A stretch of DNA of 27,310 nucleotides. Origin: JANYBT01 sp038211475. GTDB taxonomy: Bacteria > Acidobacteriota > Terriglobia > Terriglobales > Acidobacteriaceae. A program made the position numbers and the translations under genes. This document shows positions 1 to 6,398 of this stretch, piece after piece (position 1 is the stretch's first letter; each line of letters begins with the position of its first letter). The notes below the pieces were generated by a model that was not told the origin of the DNA, did no database searches, and saw only the letters and a program-made list of their open reading frames with translations. The stretch is from positions 1 to 27,310 of the forward strand of contig JBBQVN010000038.1 of NCBI GenBank assembly GCA_038211475.1. Reading direction: 5' to 3'.

Positions 1-1
1 G

Positions 2-178
2 TTGGCGACGATTGCGGCGCTCTATCATGTGTTCGATGTACCGAAAGAACTGGCGGCGAGTTGCGGCATCATGCTGTGGCTGGTGACGTTCGTAGCAGTG
101 GTGCCGGTAGGGTTGTTGCTGGCGCATCGGGAGCGGCTGTCACTGCGGCAACTTTCGGAGGAAAGCCATCACCCGTAA
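2..178 (+). CDS. C-terminal end of an integral membrane protein, possibly UPF0104/lysylphosphatidylglycerol synthase-like
   Basis: An open frame enters from the left edge and stops with TAA at 176-178, giving 58 visible residues. They contain one clear hydrophobic helix (roughly residues 24-43, rich in Leu, Val and Phe), followed by a short charged tail with HRERLSLRQLSEES. A last helix followed by a short arginine/glutamate tail is common in the YbhN/UPF0104 flippase-like membrane domain of lysylphosphatidylglycerol synthases, so that is my best guess. The fragment is too short to prove the family. The start lies outside the window. It runs in the same direction as nrdR, 123 bases upstream of it. 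Confidence 0.5.
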   Translation: MATIAALYHVFDVPKELAASCGIMLWLVTFVAVVPVGLLLAHRERLSLRQLSEESHHP

Positions 179-244
179 TAGGCGGGAGTGGTTTGAGTGG
201 GCTTCGAGAGGCGCGCGGGGCTTCACGGGCCGCCGCATTTCGCC

Positions 245-253
245 TGTTACAAT
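245..253 (+). promoter_or_regulatory. Possible extended -10 promoter for nrdR
   Basis: TGTTACAAT has the form of an extended -10 element (TG, one base, then TACAAT at 248-253). It lies about 50 bases before the nrdR start. No convincing -35 box is visible 16-18 bases upstream, which an extended -10 can tolerate. The call rests on motif shape alone. Confidence 0.3.
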
Positions 254-275
254 TGAGGTTTCCATTGAGGTTACC
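252..275 (+). repeat. Two 12-base tandem copies in the nrdR leader
   Basis: ATTGAGGTTTCC at 252-263 is followed directly by ATTGAGGTTACC at 264-275, a tandem repeat with one mismatch. It falls just after the possible -10 element and within the likely 5' leader of nrdR. It does not resemble the known NrdR box. It may be a chance duplication or a regulator site. Confidence 0.5.
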
Positions 276-301
276 GGGAAGCGAGCGAGAAGCCGATAGC
301 G

Positions 302-799
302 ATGAAGTGTCCTTTCTGCGGGTTTGAAAATGATAAGGTCGTGGATTCGCGGGAGAGCAAGGAAGCGGACTCGATCAGGCGGCGACGGCAGTGCCTGAAG
401 TGCGAGAAGCGGTTCACCACCTACGAGCGGATCGACGAAATTCCGTACATGGTGGTGAAGAAAGACGGCCGGCGGGAAAAGTTTGACCGGCAGAAGGTTT
501 TGAATGGACTGCTGCACGCCTGTGAGAAGAGGCCGGTGCCGATCGGCAAGCTGGAGCAGATCGTCAACGAGGCGGAGAAGTTTGTAATCGAGTCGCCGGA
601 GCGGGAGCGCAAGACCAGCGAAGTGGGAGAGCTGATCATGAGCCGGCTGCGGCGCTATGACAAGGTCGCGTATGTGCGGTTCGCGTCGGTGTACCTGGAC
701 TTCAAGGACGTCAACGAGTTCCTGGCCGAATTGCAGGACCTGCTGAAGGCAAAGGACACGGCCGAAGTTCGCAGCAAAACCCCAGCAAAAACGCAGTGA
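302..799 (+). CDS. nrdR: Transcriptional repressor NrdR
   Basis: The 165-residue protein has the full NrdR layout. An N-terminal zinc ribbon uses C3, C6, C31 and C34, with the arginine-rich stretch RRRR at 26-29 before the second cysteine pair. An ATP-cone domain covers roughly residues 48-138. NrdR is a nucleotide-sensing repressor that binds NrdR boxes in front of ribonucleotide reductase genes and lowers their expression when dATP is high. The protein is slightly longer than the usual 150 or so residues because of a lysine/threonine-rich tail. The ATG at 302 sits directly at the zinc ribbon, so the start is secure although the ribosome site is weak. The gene ends 26 bases before the isocitrate dehydrogenase gene and is probably co-transcribed with it. 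No nrd reductase gene is in the window. Confidence 0.96.
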   Translation: MKCPFCGFENDKVVDSRESKEADSIRRRRQCLKCEKRFTTYERIDEIPYMVVKKDGRREKFDRQKVLNGLLHACEKRPVPIGKLEQIVNEAEKFVIESPERERKTSEVGELIMSRLRRYDKVAYVRFASVYLDFKDVNEFLAELQDLLKAKDTAEVRSKTPAKTQ

Positions 800-825
800 T
801 TTCGAATAATTGAAGGAGTGGACGT

Positions 826-1866
826 TTGGCGCATACAGTCACCTTGATCCCCGGCGACGGCATTGGACCGGAAGTCACGCAGGCCGCGGTGCGCATTCTG
901 GAAGCTACGGGCGTGAAGTTTAACTGGGAATCGTTCGAGGCGGGGGCCGGGGCGTTCGAGAAATACCACGAGTACATTCCCAAGGAACTGATCGAATCGA
1001 TCGAGCGCACGCATGTGGGGTTGAAGGGCCCGGTGACAACGCCGATTGGCGGGGGCTTCGCCAGCATCAACGTGGAATTGCGCAGGCGGTTTGAACTGTT
1101 TGCCAACTTCCGGCCGATCCGGAACTTGCCGCACATTGCGACGCGGTATCCGGATGTGGACCTGATCGTCATGCGGGAAAACACCGAGGGGTTGTACTCG
1201 GGGATCGAGCATGAAGTGGTGCCCGGGGTGGTGGAGAGCATCAAGATCATCACGGAGAAGGCGTCGACGCGGATTTCGAGATTTGCGTTTGAGTGGGCGC
1301 GAAAGTACAAGCGCAAAAAGATCCACGCCATCCACAAAGCCAACATCATGAAGCTGTCGGACGGGTTGTTTATCCGGTGCTCGCGCAATGTTTCGAAAGA
1401 GTATCCGGAGATCACTTATGGCGAGCACATTGTGGACAACACCTGCATGCAGTTGGTGATGAACCCCTACCAGTACGACATGCTGCTGCTGGAGAACCTG
1501 TACGGCGACATTATTTCCGATTTGTGTGCGGCATTTGTGGGAGGGTTGGGACTGGTGCCGGGGGCGAACTTCGGACACGAGTGCGCGATTTTTGAGGCGG
1601 TGCACGGGTCGGCGCCGGACATTGCAGGCAAGGATCTGGCGAATCCGACGGCGGTGCTGCGGTCGGGGCTGCTGATGTTGCGTCATCTGGGAGAGCAAGA
1701 TGCAGCATGGAAGATTCGCAACGCGCTGGATGAAGTGTACCGGCACAAAGAAAAGCTGACCCGCGACATTGGGGGGAAGGCGGGGACAGCGGAATTTGCG
1801 GACTCGGTGATTGAAGCGATGGAAAATCCCGTAGCGAATCCGCCGGTTCGGGTGGCGGAAGACTAG
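826..1866 (+). CDS. idh: Isocitrate dehydrogenase, NAD-type, of the isocitrate/isopropylmalate dehydrogenase family
   Basis: This 346-residue protein carries out oxidative decarboxylation of isocitrate to 2-oxoglutarate in the TCA cycle. It starts with the family opening LIPGDGIGPEV (residues 7-17). The substrate loop includes S80, N82 and RR at 86-87, followed by ANFRP (93-97) as in NAD-dependent isocitrate dehydrogenases. RENTEGLYSG (117-126) carries the phosphorylation/substrate-loop arginine. The metal and nucleotide region reads NLYGDIISDL, then HGSAPDIAGKDLANPTA. The single-subunit size and these motifs favour NAD-isocitrate dehydrogenase over 3-isopropylmalate dehydrogenase, though homoisocitrate-type activity cannot be excluded. 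The start is TTG at 826, supported by GAAGGAG at 812-818 seven bases upstream. It follows nrdR closely. Confidence 0.88.
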   Translation: MAHTVTLIPGDGIGPEVTQAAVRILEATGVKFNWESFEAGAGAFEKYHEYIPKELIESIERTHVGLKGPVTTPIGGGFASINVELRRRFELFANFRPIRNLPHIATRYPDVDLIVMRENTEGLYSGIEHEVVPGVVESIKIITEKASTRISRFAFEWARKYKRKKIHAIHKANIMKLSDGLFIRCSRNVSKEYPEITYGEHIVDNTCMQLVMNPYQYDMLLLENLYGDIISDLCAAFVGGLGLVPGANFGHECAIFEAVHGSAPDIAGKDLANPTAVLRSGLLMLRHLGEQDAAWKIRNALDEVYRHKEKLTRDIGGKAGTAEFADSVIEAMENPVANPPVRVAED

Positions 1867-1900
1867 GGTAAAGCCCCGCTGGCGGGCGATCGCAGCGGTG

Positions 1901-2038
1901 AACCGATGCTGAACGGAGCCGCACAGACGCGAGAGGTTCGGTCGTCCCTCCGAGACTCTTCTCATCATTGGCGGCATACCCAGCGCTGAAGCGCTGGGCT
2001 ACTTTCGAGTAGCCCCTCCGGGGCGCGGAGTGCGAGTA
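1901..2038 (+). repeat. 138-base perfect direct repeat, copy 1
   Basis: The block from AACCGATGCTGAACGGAGCC to GGAGTGCGAGTA recurs without mismatch at 2189-2326, 288 bases downstream. Inside it, CCCAGCGCT and AGCGCTGGG form a 9-base inverted repeat around GA (1980-1999). GCCCC and GGGGC form a second small hairpin around TCC. Perfect identity over 138 bases points to a recent duplication or gene conversion. No coding sense is visible. Confidence 0.97.
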
Positions 2039-2091
2039 AAGGCCATGGGTGCTAGCACGGGCGGGGAGTGCGAGTAAAGGCCATGGGTGCT
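2027..2091 (+). repeat. 27-base direct repeat with 38-base period
   Basis: The 27-base string starting GGAGTGCGAGTAAAGG and ending CATGGGTGCT occurs at 2027-2053 and again at 2065-2091. It overlaps the right end of the first 138-base unit. The second 138-base unit also ends in GGAGTGCGAGTA but lacks the AAGGCCATGGGTGCT continuation. The repeat edge is therefore a place where the two families of sequence have been joined. Confidence 0.9.
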
Positions 2092-2107
2092 GGTAGGGGC
2101 GCGGGCG

Positions 2108-2432
2108 GATCGCTCGCTGCGCTCGAGGATGACAAATTGTGCACGAACTGCAGATCCCTCTCTCGCTCGGAGTGTGTAATCTCTCAACAACCGATGCTGA
2201 ACGGAGCCGCACAGACGCGAGAGGTTCGGTCGTCCCTCCGAGACTCTTCTCATCATTGGCGGCATACCCAGCGCTGAAGCGCTGGGCTACTTTCGAGTAG
2301 CCCCTCCGGGGCGCGGAGTGCGAGTACTTCGCTACGCTTGAGATGCCCAAAACGCAGCGGACGCTGGGAAAGCAGGTCCTTCGCGGCGCTCAGGATGACA
2401 AGTGTTCATCGCTCACTGCGTTCGGGATGGCA
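2108..2432 (+). repeat. Three dispersed REP-like units
   Basis: Similar short strings occur at about 2108-2136 (TCGCTCGCTGCGCTCGAGGA, then TGACAA), 2375-2402 (CCTTCGCGGCGCTCAGGATG, then ACAAG) and 2406-2432 (TCATCGCTCACTGCGTTCGG, then GATGGCAGG). The common core is roughly TCGC, a short variable part, CTGCG or GGCG, CTC, then GGATGRCA. On the minus strand such units give the spurious peptide CHPERSER. They resemble interspersed extragenic repeats that I recall from Acidobacteriota genomes. The family name and copy number cannot be established from one window. Confidence 0.65.
2189..2326 (+). repeat. 138-base perfect direct repeat, copy 2
   Basis: This is identical to 1901-2038, with the same internal palindromes. 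After it the sequence diverges at once: CTTCGC here, AAGGCC after copy 1. A 150-base spacer (2039-2188) separates the copies and holds one REP-like unit. The layout, unit then spacer then unit, could come from unequal exchange of a unit that is also present elsewhere in the genome. Confidence 0.97.
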
Positions 2433-2534
2433 GGAGTTCAGCAGCGGGCTTGGAAATGTTTCGCCTTTTTCTTGTTGTTCACTTGATTTGGCTAGTTGTT
2501 TTGCGAGCGCGGCGGGAGGATTGCACGGTTGAGC

Positions 2535-2574
2535 ACGTTGAAATTGCGGGTGGAGAACGTTGAAATCGCGGGTG
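2535..2574 (+). repeat. 18-base near-tandem repeat before hemH
   Basis: ACGTTGAAATTGCGGGTG at 2535-2552 recurs at 2557-2574 with one T-to-C change, a period of 22 bases. The pair lies about 100 bases before the hemH start, in what may be its promoter or leader, and could be a pair of regulator half-sites on the same helix face. No matching regulator is known to me. Confidence 0.7.
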
Positions 2575-2671
2575 AGCTCGTCGAATTTGCTAGTGATACG
2601 AGTCTCTTTGCTTTGAGCATTGACGAACTGCATCGGGTTTCAGTAACATCCGTATTCTTCCGGGGACAGGG

Positions 2672-3694
2672 ATGTTAAAGACAACTGGGCAAGTGGGGGT
2701 AGTGTTGTTCCAGCTTGGCGGGCCAGATACGCTGGAAGCCATCGAGCCTTTTCTTTACAACCTGTTTTGCGATCCTGACATAATTGACTTCCCTTTTGCG
2801 CGGCTGGGGCGAAAGCCACTGGCGCGGCTGATCTCAAAGACGCGGGCAAAAAAAGTACAGCATCACTATGCAGTGGTGGGCGGAGGCTCTCCGATCCGGC
2901 GTTTCACGGAACAGCAGGCCAACGCCCTGGAACAGGAACTGATAGCCGCAGGGGTGAATGCCCAGTGTTTTGTGGCGATGCGGTATTGGCATCCGTTTAC
3001 CGGCGAAGCGATTGCGCAGGTGAGGGCGGCGGGATGCGATGAGATAGTGCTGCTGCCGCTGTATCCGCACTATTCGAGCACGACGACGGGGAGCAGCTTG
3101 AACGAATGGCGGCGGCTGTTTCCGGACCCGGTGCGGACCAGAGTGGTGAGAGATTTTTATCGCAATCCCGAGTATCTGGACGCGCTGGTGGAGCGAATTG
3201 AAGAGGCGTTGGGAAGATTTGCCCGGCCGGACAATGCTGAAATCGTGTTTAGCGCGCATAGCGTGCCGGTGTCAGTGATACAAAAGGGCGATCCCTATCA
3301 GCGGCAGATTGAGGAAACGGTGGAGATATTGATGGAGCGCGGAGGCTGGCGCAACCATCATCGGCTCTGCTACCAAAGCAAGGTGGGAGCCAGCCGGTGG
3401 CTGCAACCGTCGCTGCATCGCGGGTTGCGGGACCTGGCAGCGGAGAAAGTGCAAGACGTGTGCATCGTGCCGATTTCGTTTGTTTCCGATCACGTGGAAA
3501 CGTTGGGAGAGATTGACCACGAGGCTCGGGAAGAGGCGGAAGGACTGGGCATCCGGCAGTTTGAGATGACGCGGGGACTGAATGATTCGCCACGATTTAT
3601 TCGGGCGCTGGCGGGCTTGGTGATGCAAGCGATCGGTCGGGATGCAAAGGTGGGGAGTGGGCTGGCGGAAACGCAGTTTGTGGCGGCGAACTAG
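2672..3694 (+). CDS. hemH: Ferrochelatase
   Basis: The 340-residue protein inserts ferrous iron into the porphyrin ring at the end of haem synthesis. Family features appear in order: GVVLFQLGGPDT (9-20), FCDPDIIDFP (32-41), the GGGSPI stretch (70-75), LPLYPHYSSTTTGS (128-141), the catalytic histidine H196 in FSAHSVP, YQSKVGASRWLQPS (234-247), and the metal-site glutamate E276 in SDHVETLGEID. Whether the substrate is protoporphyrin IX or coproporphyrin III cannot be told from these motifs. The ATG at 2672 is preceded by a modest GGGGACAGG. It lies 35 bases upstream of the Rieske gene, in the same direction. This suggests haem supply is made together with a haem-rich respiratory complex (eight c haems plus b haems). 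Confidence 0.96.
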   Translation: MLKTTGQVGVVLFQLGGPDTLEAIEPFLYNLFCDPDIIDFPFARLGRKPLARLISKTRAKKVQHHYAVVGGGSPIRRFTEQQANALEQELIAAGVNAQCFVAMRYWHPFTGEAIAQVRAAGCDEIVLLPLYPHYSSTTTGSSLNEWRRLFPDPVRTRVVRDFYRNPEYLDALVERIEEALGRFARPDNAEIVFSAHSVPVSVIQKGDPYQRQIEETVEILMERGGWRNHHRLCYQSKVGASRWLQPSLHRGLRDLAAEKVQDVCIVPISFVSDHVETLGEIDHEAREEAEGLGIRQFEMTRGLNDSPRFIRALAGLVMQAIGRDAKVGSGLAETQFVAAN

Positions 3695-3729
3695 CAGTCG
3701 AGCGGGCCAAATTTATTCAGGAGGCACTC

Positions 3730-4359
3730 ATGGCGGAAATCCCGGAGGTTAAACCGGGCGCGGGGGCGGAGAGCGCACCAGCCAAGGCGGATGCGACCAG
3801 CTACGTTGGGACCCCGGCGGTGGGCACATCGAAGGCGGCAGCGTCGGCGGGGTTAGCGACAGTGGGGCCGGAAAACACGGACGACCAGATGCGCAGGCGC
3901 AGGTTGGTATGGAGCATGGTGGTGGCCTTCCTGGCGGCGTGGCTAATTTCGTTCTTCCGATTCTTTTTGCCGCGCACATTGTTCGAGCCGGCCACCAGTT
4001 TCAAGATTGGATACCCGTCAGACTACGCGCTGGGCGTGGATACAAAGTGGCAGCAGAAGTACCGCATCTGGGTGGACCGGACGCCGGATCGGCTGTTTGT
4101 GATTTACGCGCGCTGTACGCACCTGGGCTGCACTCCCGACTGGAAGCCTAGCGAAAACAAGTTTAAGTGCCCGTGTCACGGGAGCGGGTACGACAGCGAG
4201 GGAGTGAACTTTGAAGGGCCGGCACCGCGGCCGATGGATCGAGCACACGTGGACGTGGCTCCAGATGGCCAAATTCTGGTGGATACGGCAAAACTGTATT
4301 CGTGGCCCAAGGGGCAACCCAGCCGGTTTAACGACGATGGTGCGTTCTTACCGGTCTAG
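3730..4359 (+). CDS. Rieske iron-sulfur subunit of a bc-type quinol oxidase complex
   Basis: The 209-residue protein has an alanine-rich cytoplasmic lead of about 55 residues, one transmembrane helix (about 60-80) that anchors it, and a periplasmic Rieske domain. The [2Fe-2S] ligands are C129 and H131 in CTHLGC, and C147 and H150 in CPCHGSGYD. C134 and C149 form the usual disulfide. It takes one electron from quinol and passes it toward cytochrome c. The start at 3730 has a strong AGGAGG at 3719-3724. It opens the gene set for cytochrome b, the subunit-IV-like protein and the octahaem cytochrome. The N-terminal extension is longer than in classic petA/petC proteins and has no twin arginine directly before the helix except the basic RRRR at 55-58. 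Confidence 0.95.
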   Translation: MAEIPEVKPGAGAESAPAKADATSYVGTPAVGTSKAAASAGLATVGPENTDDQMRRRRLVWSMVVAFLAAWLISFFRFFLPRTLFEPATSFKIGYPSDYALGVDTKWQQKYRIWVDRTPDRLFVIYARCTHLGCTPDWKPSENKFKCPCHGSGYDSEGVNFEGPAPRPMDRAHVDVAPDGQILVDTAKLYSWPKGQPSRFNDDGAFLPV

Positions 4360-4393
4360 ATCAATACCCACAACGCAATCATGAAGAGGGACC

Positions 4394-5329
4394 ATGCCTG
4401 AAGAGAACGGAAACGGCGGCGCGAACGGCAACGGCAAAGAACGCGTTGGATTATTGCAGCGCGTCAAGGCGGGGGTGCAAGCGGATGTGCAGGCGCTCAA
4501 GACGGATATTCCCACGAAGGCCAAGGAGCAGATGGATGGCCTGAAGGATCCGACGAAGACGCAGGTGTACACCTCGATTTTCCGGCACAAGCACGACGAC
4601 ACGCCGCGAAACCGGGCGCTGGGCATCTTGTCGAACGTGTTTCTGCACCTGCATCCGGCGAAAATCAATCGCGATGCGGTGCGCTACAGCTACACCTGGG
4701 GGATGGGGGGGATTACGTTCTACCTGTTCATCGTGTTGACCTTCACCGGTGCGCTGCTGATGTTCTATTACCATCCGACGAAGGTGCAGGCGTTCCGCGA
4801 CGTGCTTTACCTGGAGCACGATGTGCCGTTCGGAAAACTGCTGCGCAACATGCACCGCTGGGCGGCCCACTTGATGGTGATCGGGGTGTGGCTGCATATG
4901 TTCCGCGTGTTTCTGACGGGATCGTACAAGAAGCCGCGCGAGTTCAACTGGAACGTAGGAGTGATCCTGCTGGTGCTGACGCTGCTGCTTTCGTTCACTG
5001 GATACCTGCTGCCCGACGATCAATTGGGATTCTGGGCGGTGACGGTGGGGACGAACATGGCGCGAGCGACGCCGGGGTTGGGGAATGAAGGCCCTTTCGG
5101 ACCGCAAATGGGCATGACGCCATACAACGACGTGAGGTTCGGGCTGCTGGGGGGATCGATCGTGGACGCGAATGCGCTGCTGCGGTCGTACATCTGGCAT
5201 TGCATTGGCATTCCGATTGTGGCGTCGATATTCATGATCGTGCACTTCTGGCGAGTGCGAAAGGACGGCGGCATTTCCGGACCAGCTCCGGTGATGCTGG
5301 AGGCGGAAGGCGACAAGCCGCGGCGGTGA
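4394..5329 (+). CDS. Cytochrome b, N-terminal (b6-like) subunit
   Basis: The 311-residue protein carries the four-helix core that binds two b haems across the membrane. Helix B holds H154 (in RNMHRW) and H168 (in WLHMFRV), 14 apart. Helix D holds H269 (in YIWHC) and H284 (in IVHFW), 15 apart. That 15-residue spacing and the following RKDGGISGP match cytochrome b6 rather than mitochondrial cytochrome b. The loop GSYKKPREFNW (176-186) is also b6-like. About 75 residues of glycine/asparagine-rich then charged sequence precede the family core, longer than usual. The ATG at 4394 lies 34 bases after the Rieske stop with GAGGGA upstream. The C-terminal half of cytochrome b is a separate gene just downstream. 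Confidence 0.94.
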   Translation: MPEENGNGGANGNGKERVGLLQRVKAGVQADVQALKTDIPTKAKEQMDGLKDPTKTQVYTSIFRHKHDDTPRNRALGILSNVFLHLHPAKINRDAVRYSYTWGMGGITFYLFIVLTFTGALLMFYYHPTKVQAFRDVLYLEHDVPFGKLLRNMHRWAAHLMVIGVWLHMFRVFLTGSYKKPREFNWNVGVILLVLTLLLSFTGYLLPDDQLGFWAVTVGTNMARATPGLGNEGPFGPQMGMTPYNDVRFGLLGGSIVDANALLRSYIWHCIGIPIVASIFMIVHFWRVRKDGGISGPAPVMLEAEGDKPRR

Positions 5330-5404
5330 GGCGGGGCGGTTTGGATTTTTTTCGTTGCGACAATTTGTATAGGCAATAACTCCCGAGGGTGAGGAGAGGG
5401 ACTC

Positions 5405-6334
5405 ATGGACTGGCATCAACTGTGGGATATTATTTCGGCGCCGGACAATGTACCCATCGTGGGGCTGATCCCACTGCTTTGCTTTTATATTTACCTGGCA
5501 TGGAAACAGGCCAAGGGCAACGACGACTTGATCACGGAACTGGAAGCGGACCCGGCGCTGGCGAAGACCCACCATCGCAAGACGTGGCCCTTCAAGCCGG
5601 GATGGCAGAAGGAAGTGCACGTTTGGCCGTTCCTGCTGCGCATTGAGTTTCTGGCGGCGATCATCATCACGATCATCCTGATGGTGTGGTCGATTACGCT
5701 GAATGCGCCACTGGAAGAACCTGCGAATCCGAACCTGACCATGAACCCGGCGAAGGCGCCGTGGTACTTCCTGGGGCTGCAGGAAATGCTGGTGTATTTC
5801 GACCCGTGGATTGCCGGGGTGGTGATGCCGACGCTGATCATTGTGGGGTTGATGATCATTCCCTATGTGGATACCAACCCACTGGGCAGCGGGTATTACA
5901 CGTGGAAGCAAAGGAAGTTTGCAATCTCGACCTTTCTGTTTGGCTTCATCGTGCTATGGATTGCGATGATCATCATTGGAACGTTCATCCGCGGTCCAGG
6001 ATGGCAGTGGTTCTGGCCGGGGCAGACGTGGGACCACAACCGGCAAATTTACGAAGTGAACCGGGACTTGCCGGATCTGTTTGGTATTGCGTCAAACGCG
6101 GGGAAGATGATCTTTGGGGCGCTGGTAGTGGGCGGTTATTTCGTGCTGGGCGGGATGGGTGTGTACTCGCTGTTCCGCCGTTACATGGCCAAAGATTTCA
6201 AGCGCATGAGCCTGGTGCAGTTCTCGATGACGCAAGTGTTTTTGCTGATCATGCTGGCGTTGCCGTTGAAGATGCTGCTGCGGCTGGCTTGGCACATTAA
6301 ATACGTTTGGATTACGCCCTGGTTCAACGTGTAA
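5405..6334 (+). CDS. Cytochrome b C-terminal (subunit-IV-like) protein
   Basis: The 309-residue membrane protein completes the split cytochrome b. The quinol-site motif, PEWY in many bc complexes, is APWY here (118-121, in NPAKAPWYFLGLQEML). I see about six hydrophobic helices, near 17-35, 79-98, 138-155, 176-195, 236-256 and 272-292. Classic subunit IV has three helices in about 160 residues, so this protein adds one helix before and two after the E-F-G core. A tryptophan-rich loop (GWQWFWPGQTWDHNR, 199-213) follows the fourth helix. The ATG at 5405 has GAGGAGAGG just upstream. It sits between cytochrome b and the octahaem cytochrome and clearly belongs to the same complex. The role of the extra helices is not known to me. 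Confidence 0.9.
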   Translation: MDWHQLWDIISAPDNVPIVGLIPLLCFYIYLAWKQAKGNDDLITELEADPALAKTHHRKTWPFKPGWQKEVHVWPFLLRIEFLAAIIITIILMVWSITLNAPLEEPANPNLTMNPAKAPWYFLGLQEMLVYFDPWIAGVVMPTLIIVGLMIIPYVDTNPLGSGYYTWKQRKFAISTFLFGFIVLWIAMIIIGTFIRGPGWQWFWPGQTWDHNRQIYEVNRDLPDLFGIASNAGKMIFGALVVGGYFVLGGMGVYSLFRRYMAKDFKRMSLVQFSMTQVFLLIMLALPLKMLLRLAWHIKYVWITPWFNV

Positions 6335-6398
6335 CTGGCGCGGCGAAGTGGTGGAAGAGATTCACGGTGCAAGTTTAAATGCCTGTTAGGAGGGCGCG

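Larger units (their letters stand above)
1867..2671. other. Gene-free, repeat-filled intergenic region
   Basis: About 800 bases between the idh stop and the hemH start hold no convincing gene. Reading frames exist on both strands, but the minus-strand ones merely translate the duplicated block twice or run antisense through idh. The stretch contains the 138-base direct repeat, a 27-base repeat at its margin, three REP-like units, small palindromes and an 18-base near-tandem repeat just before hemH. It looks like a site where mobile or recombining non-coding repeats accumulate. The hemH promoter must lie here or in the last 200 bases, but I see no strong -35/-10 pair. Confidence 0.75.

Noticed and set aside
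655..1977. 440-codon open frame on the minus strand across nrdR end, idh and the repeat edge
   Set aside because: It is antisense to two clear genes, has an arginine/histidine/proline-rich composition typical of shadow frames, and shows no family motif.
1511..2350. Minus-strand frame encoding the same 45-residue peptide twice
   Set aside because: The repeated peptide is only the translation of the 138-base direct repeat. The rest is antisense to idh.
1901..2432. CRISPR-like array from the direct repeats
   Set aside because: There are only two copies of a 138-base unit and two of a 27-base unit, with no regular spacer set and no cas gene nearby.
2406..2633. 75-codon minus-strand frame before hemH
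   Set aside because: It ends in CHPERSER, the usual translation of REP-like repeats. The rest covers the 22-base-period repeat and has no ribosome site or homology I know.
4451..5911. 486-codon minus-strand frame opposite both cytochrome b genes
   Set aside because: It is a shadow of strongly supported genes, very rich in His, Arg and Gln, with no signal or motif.
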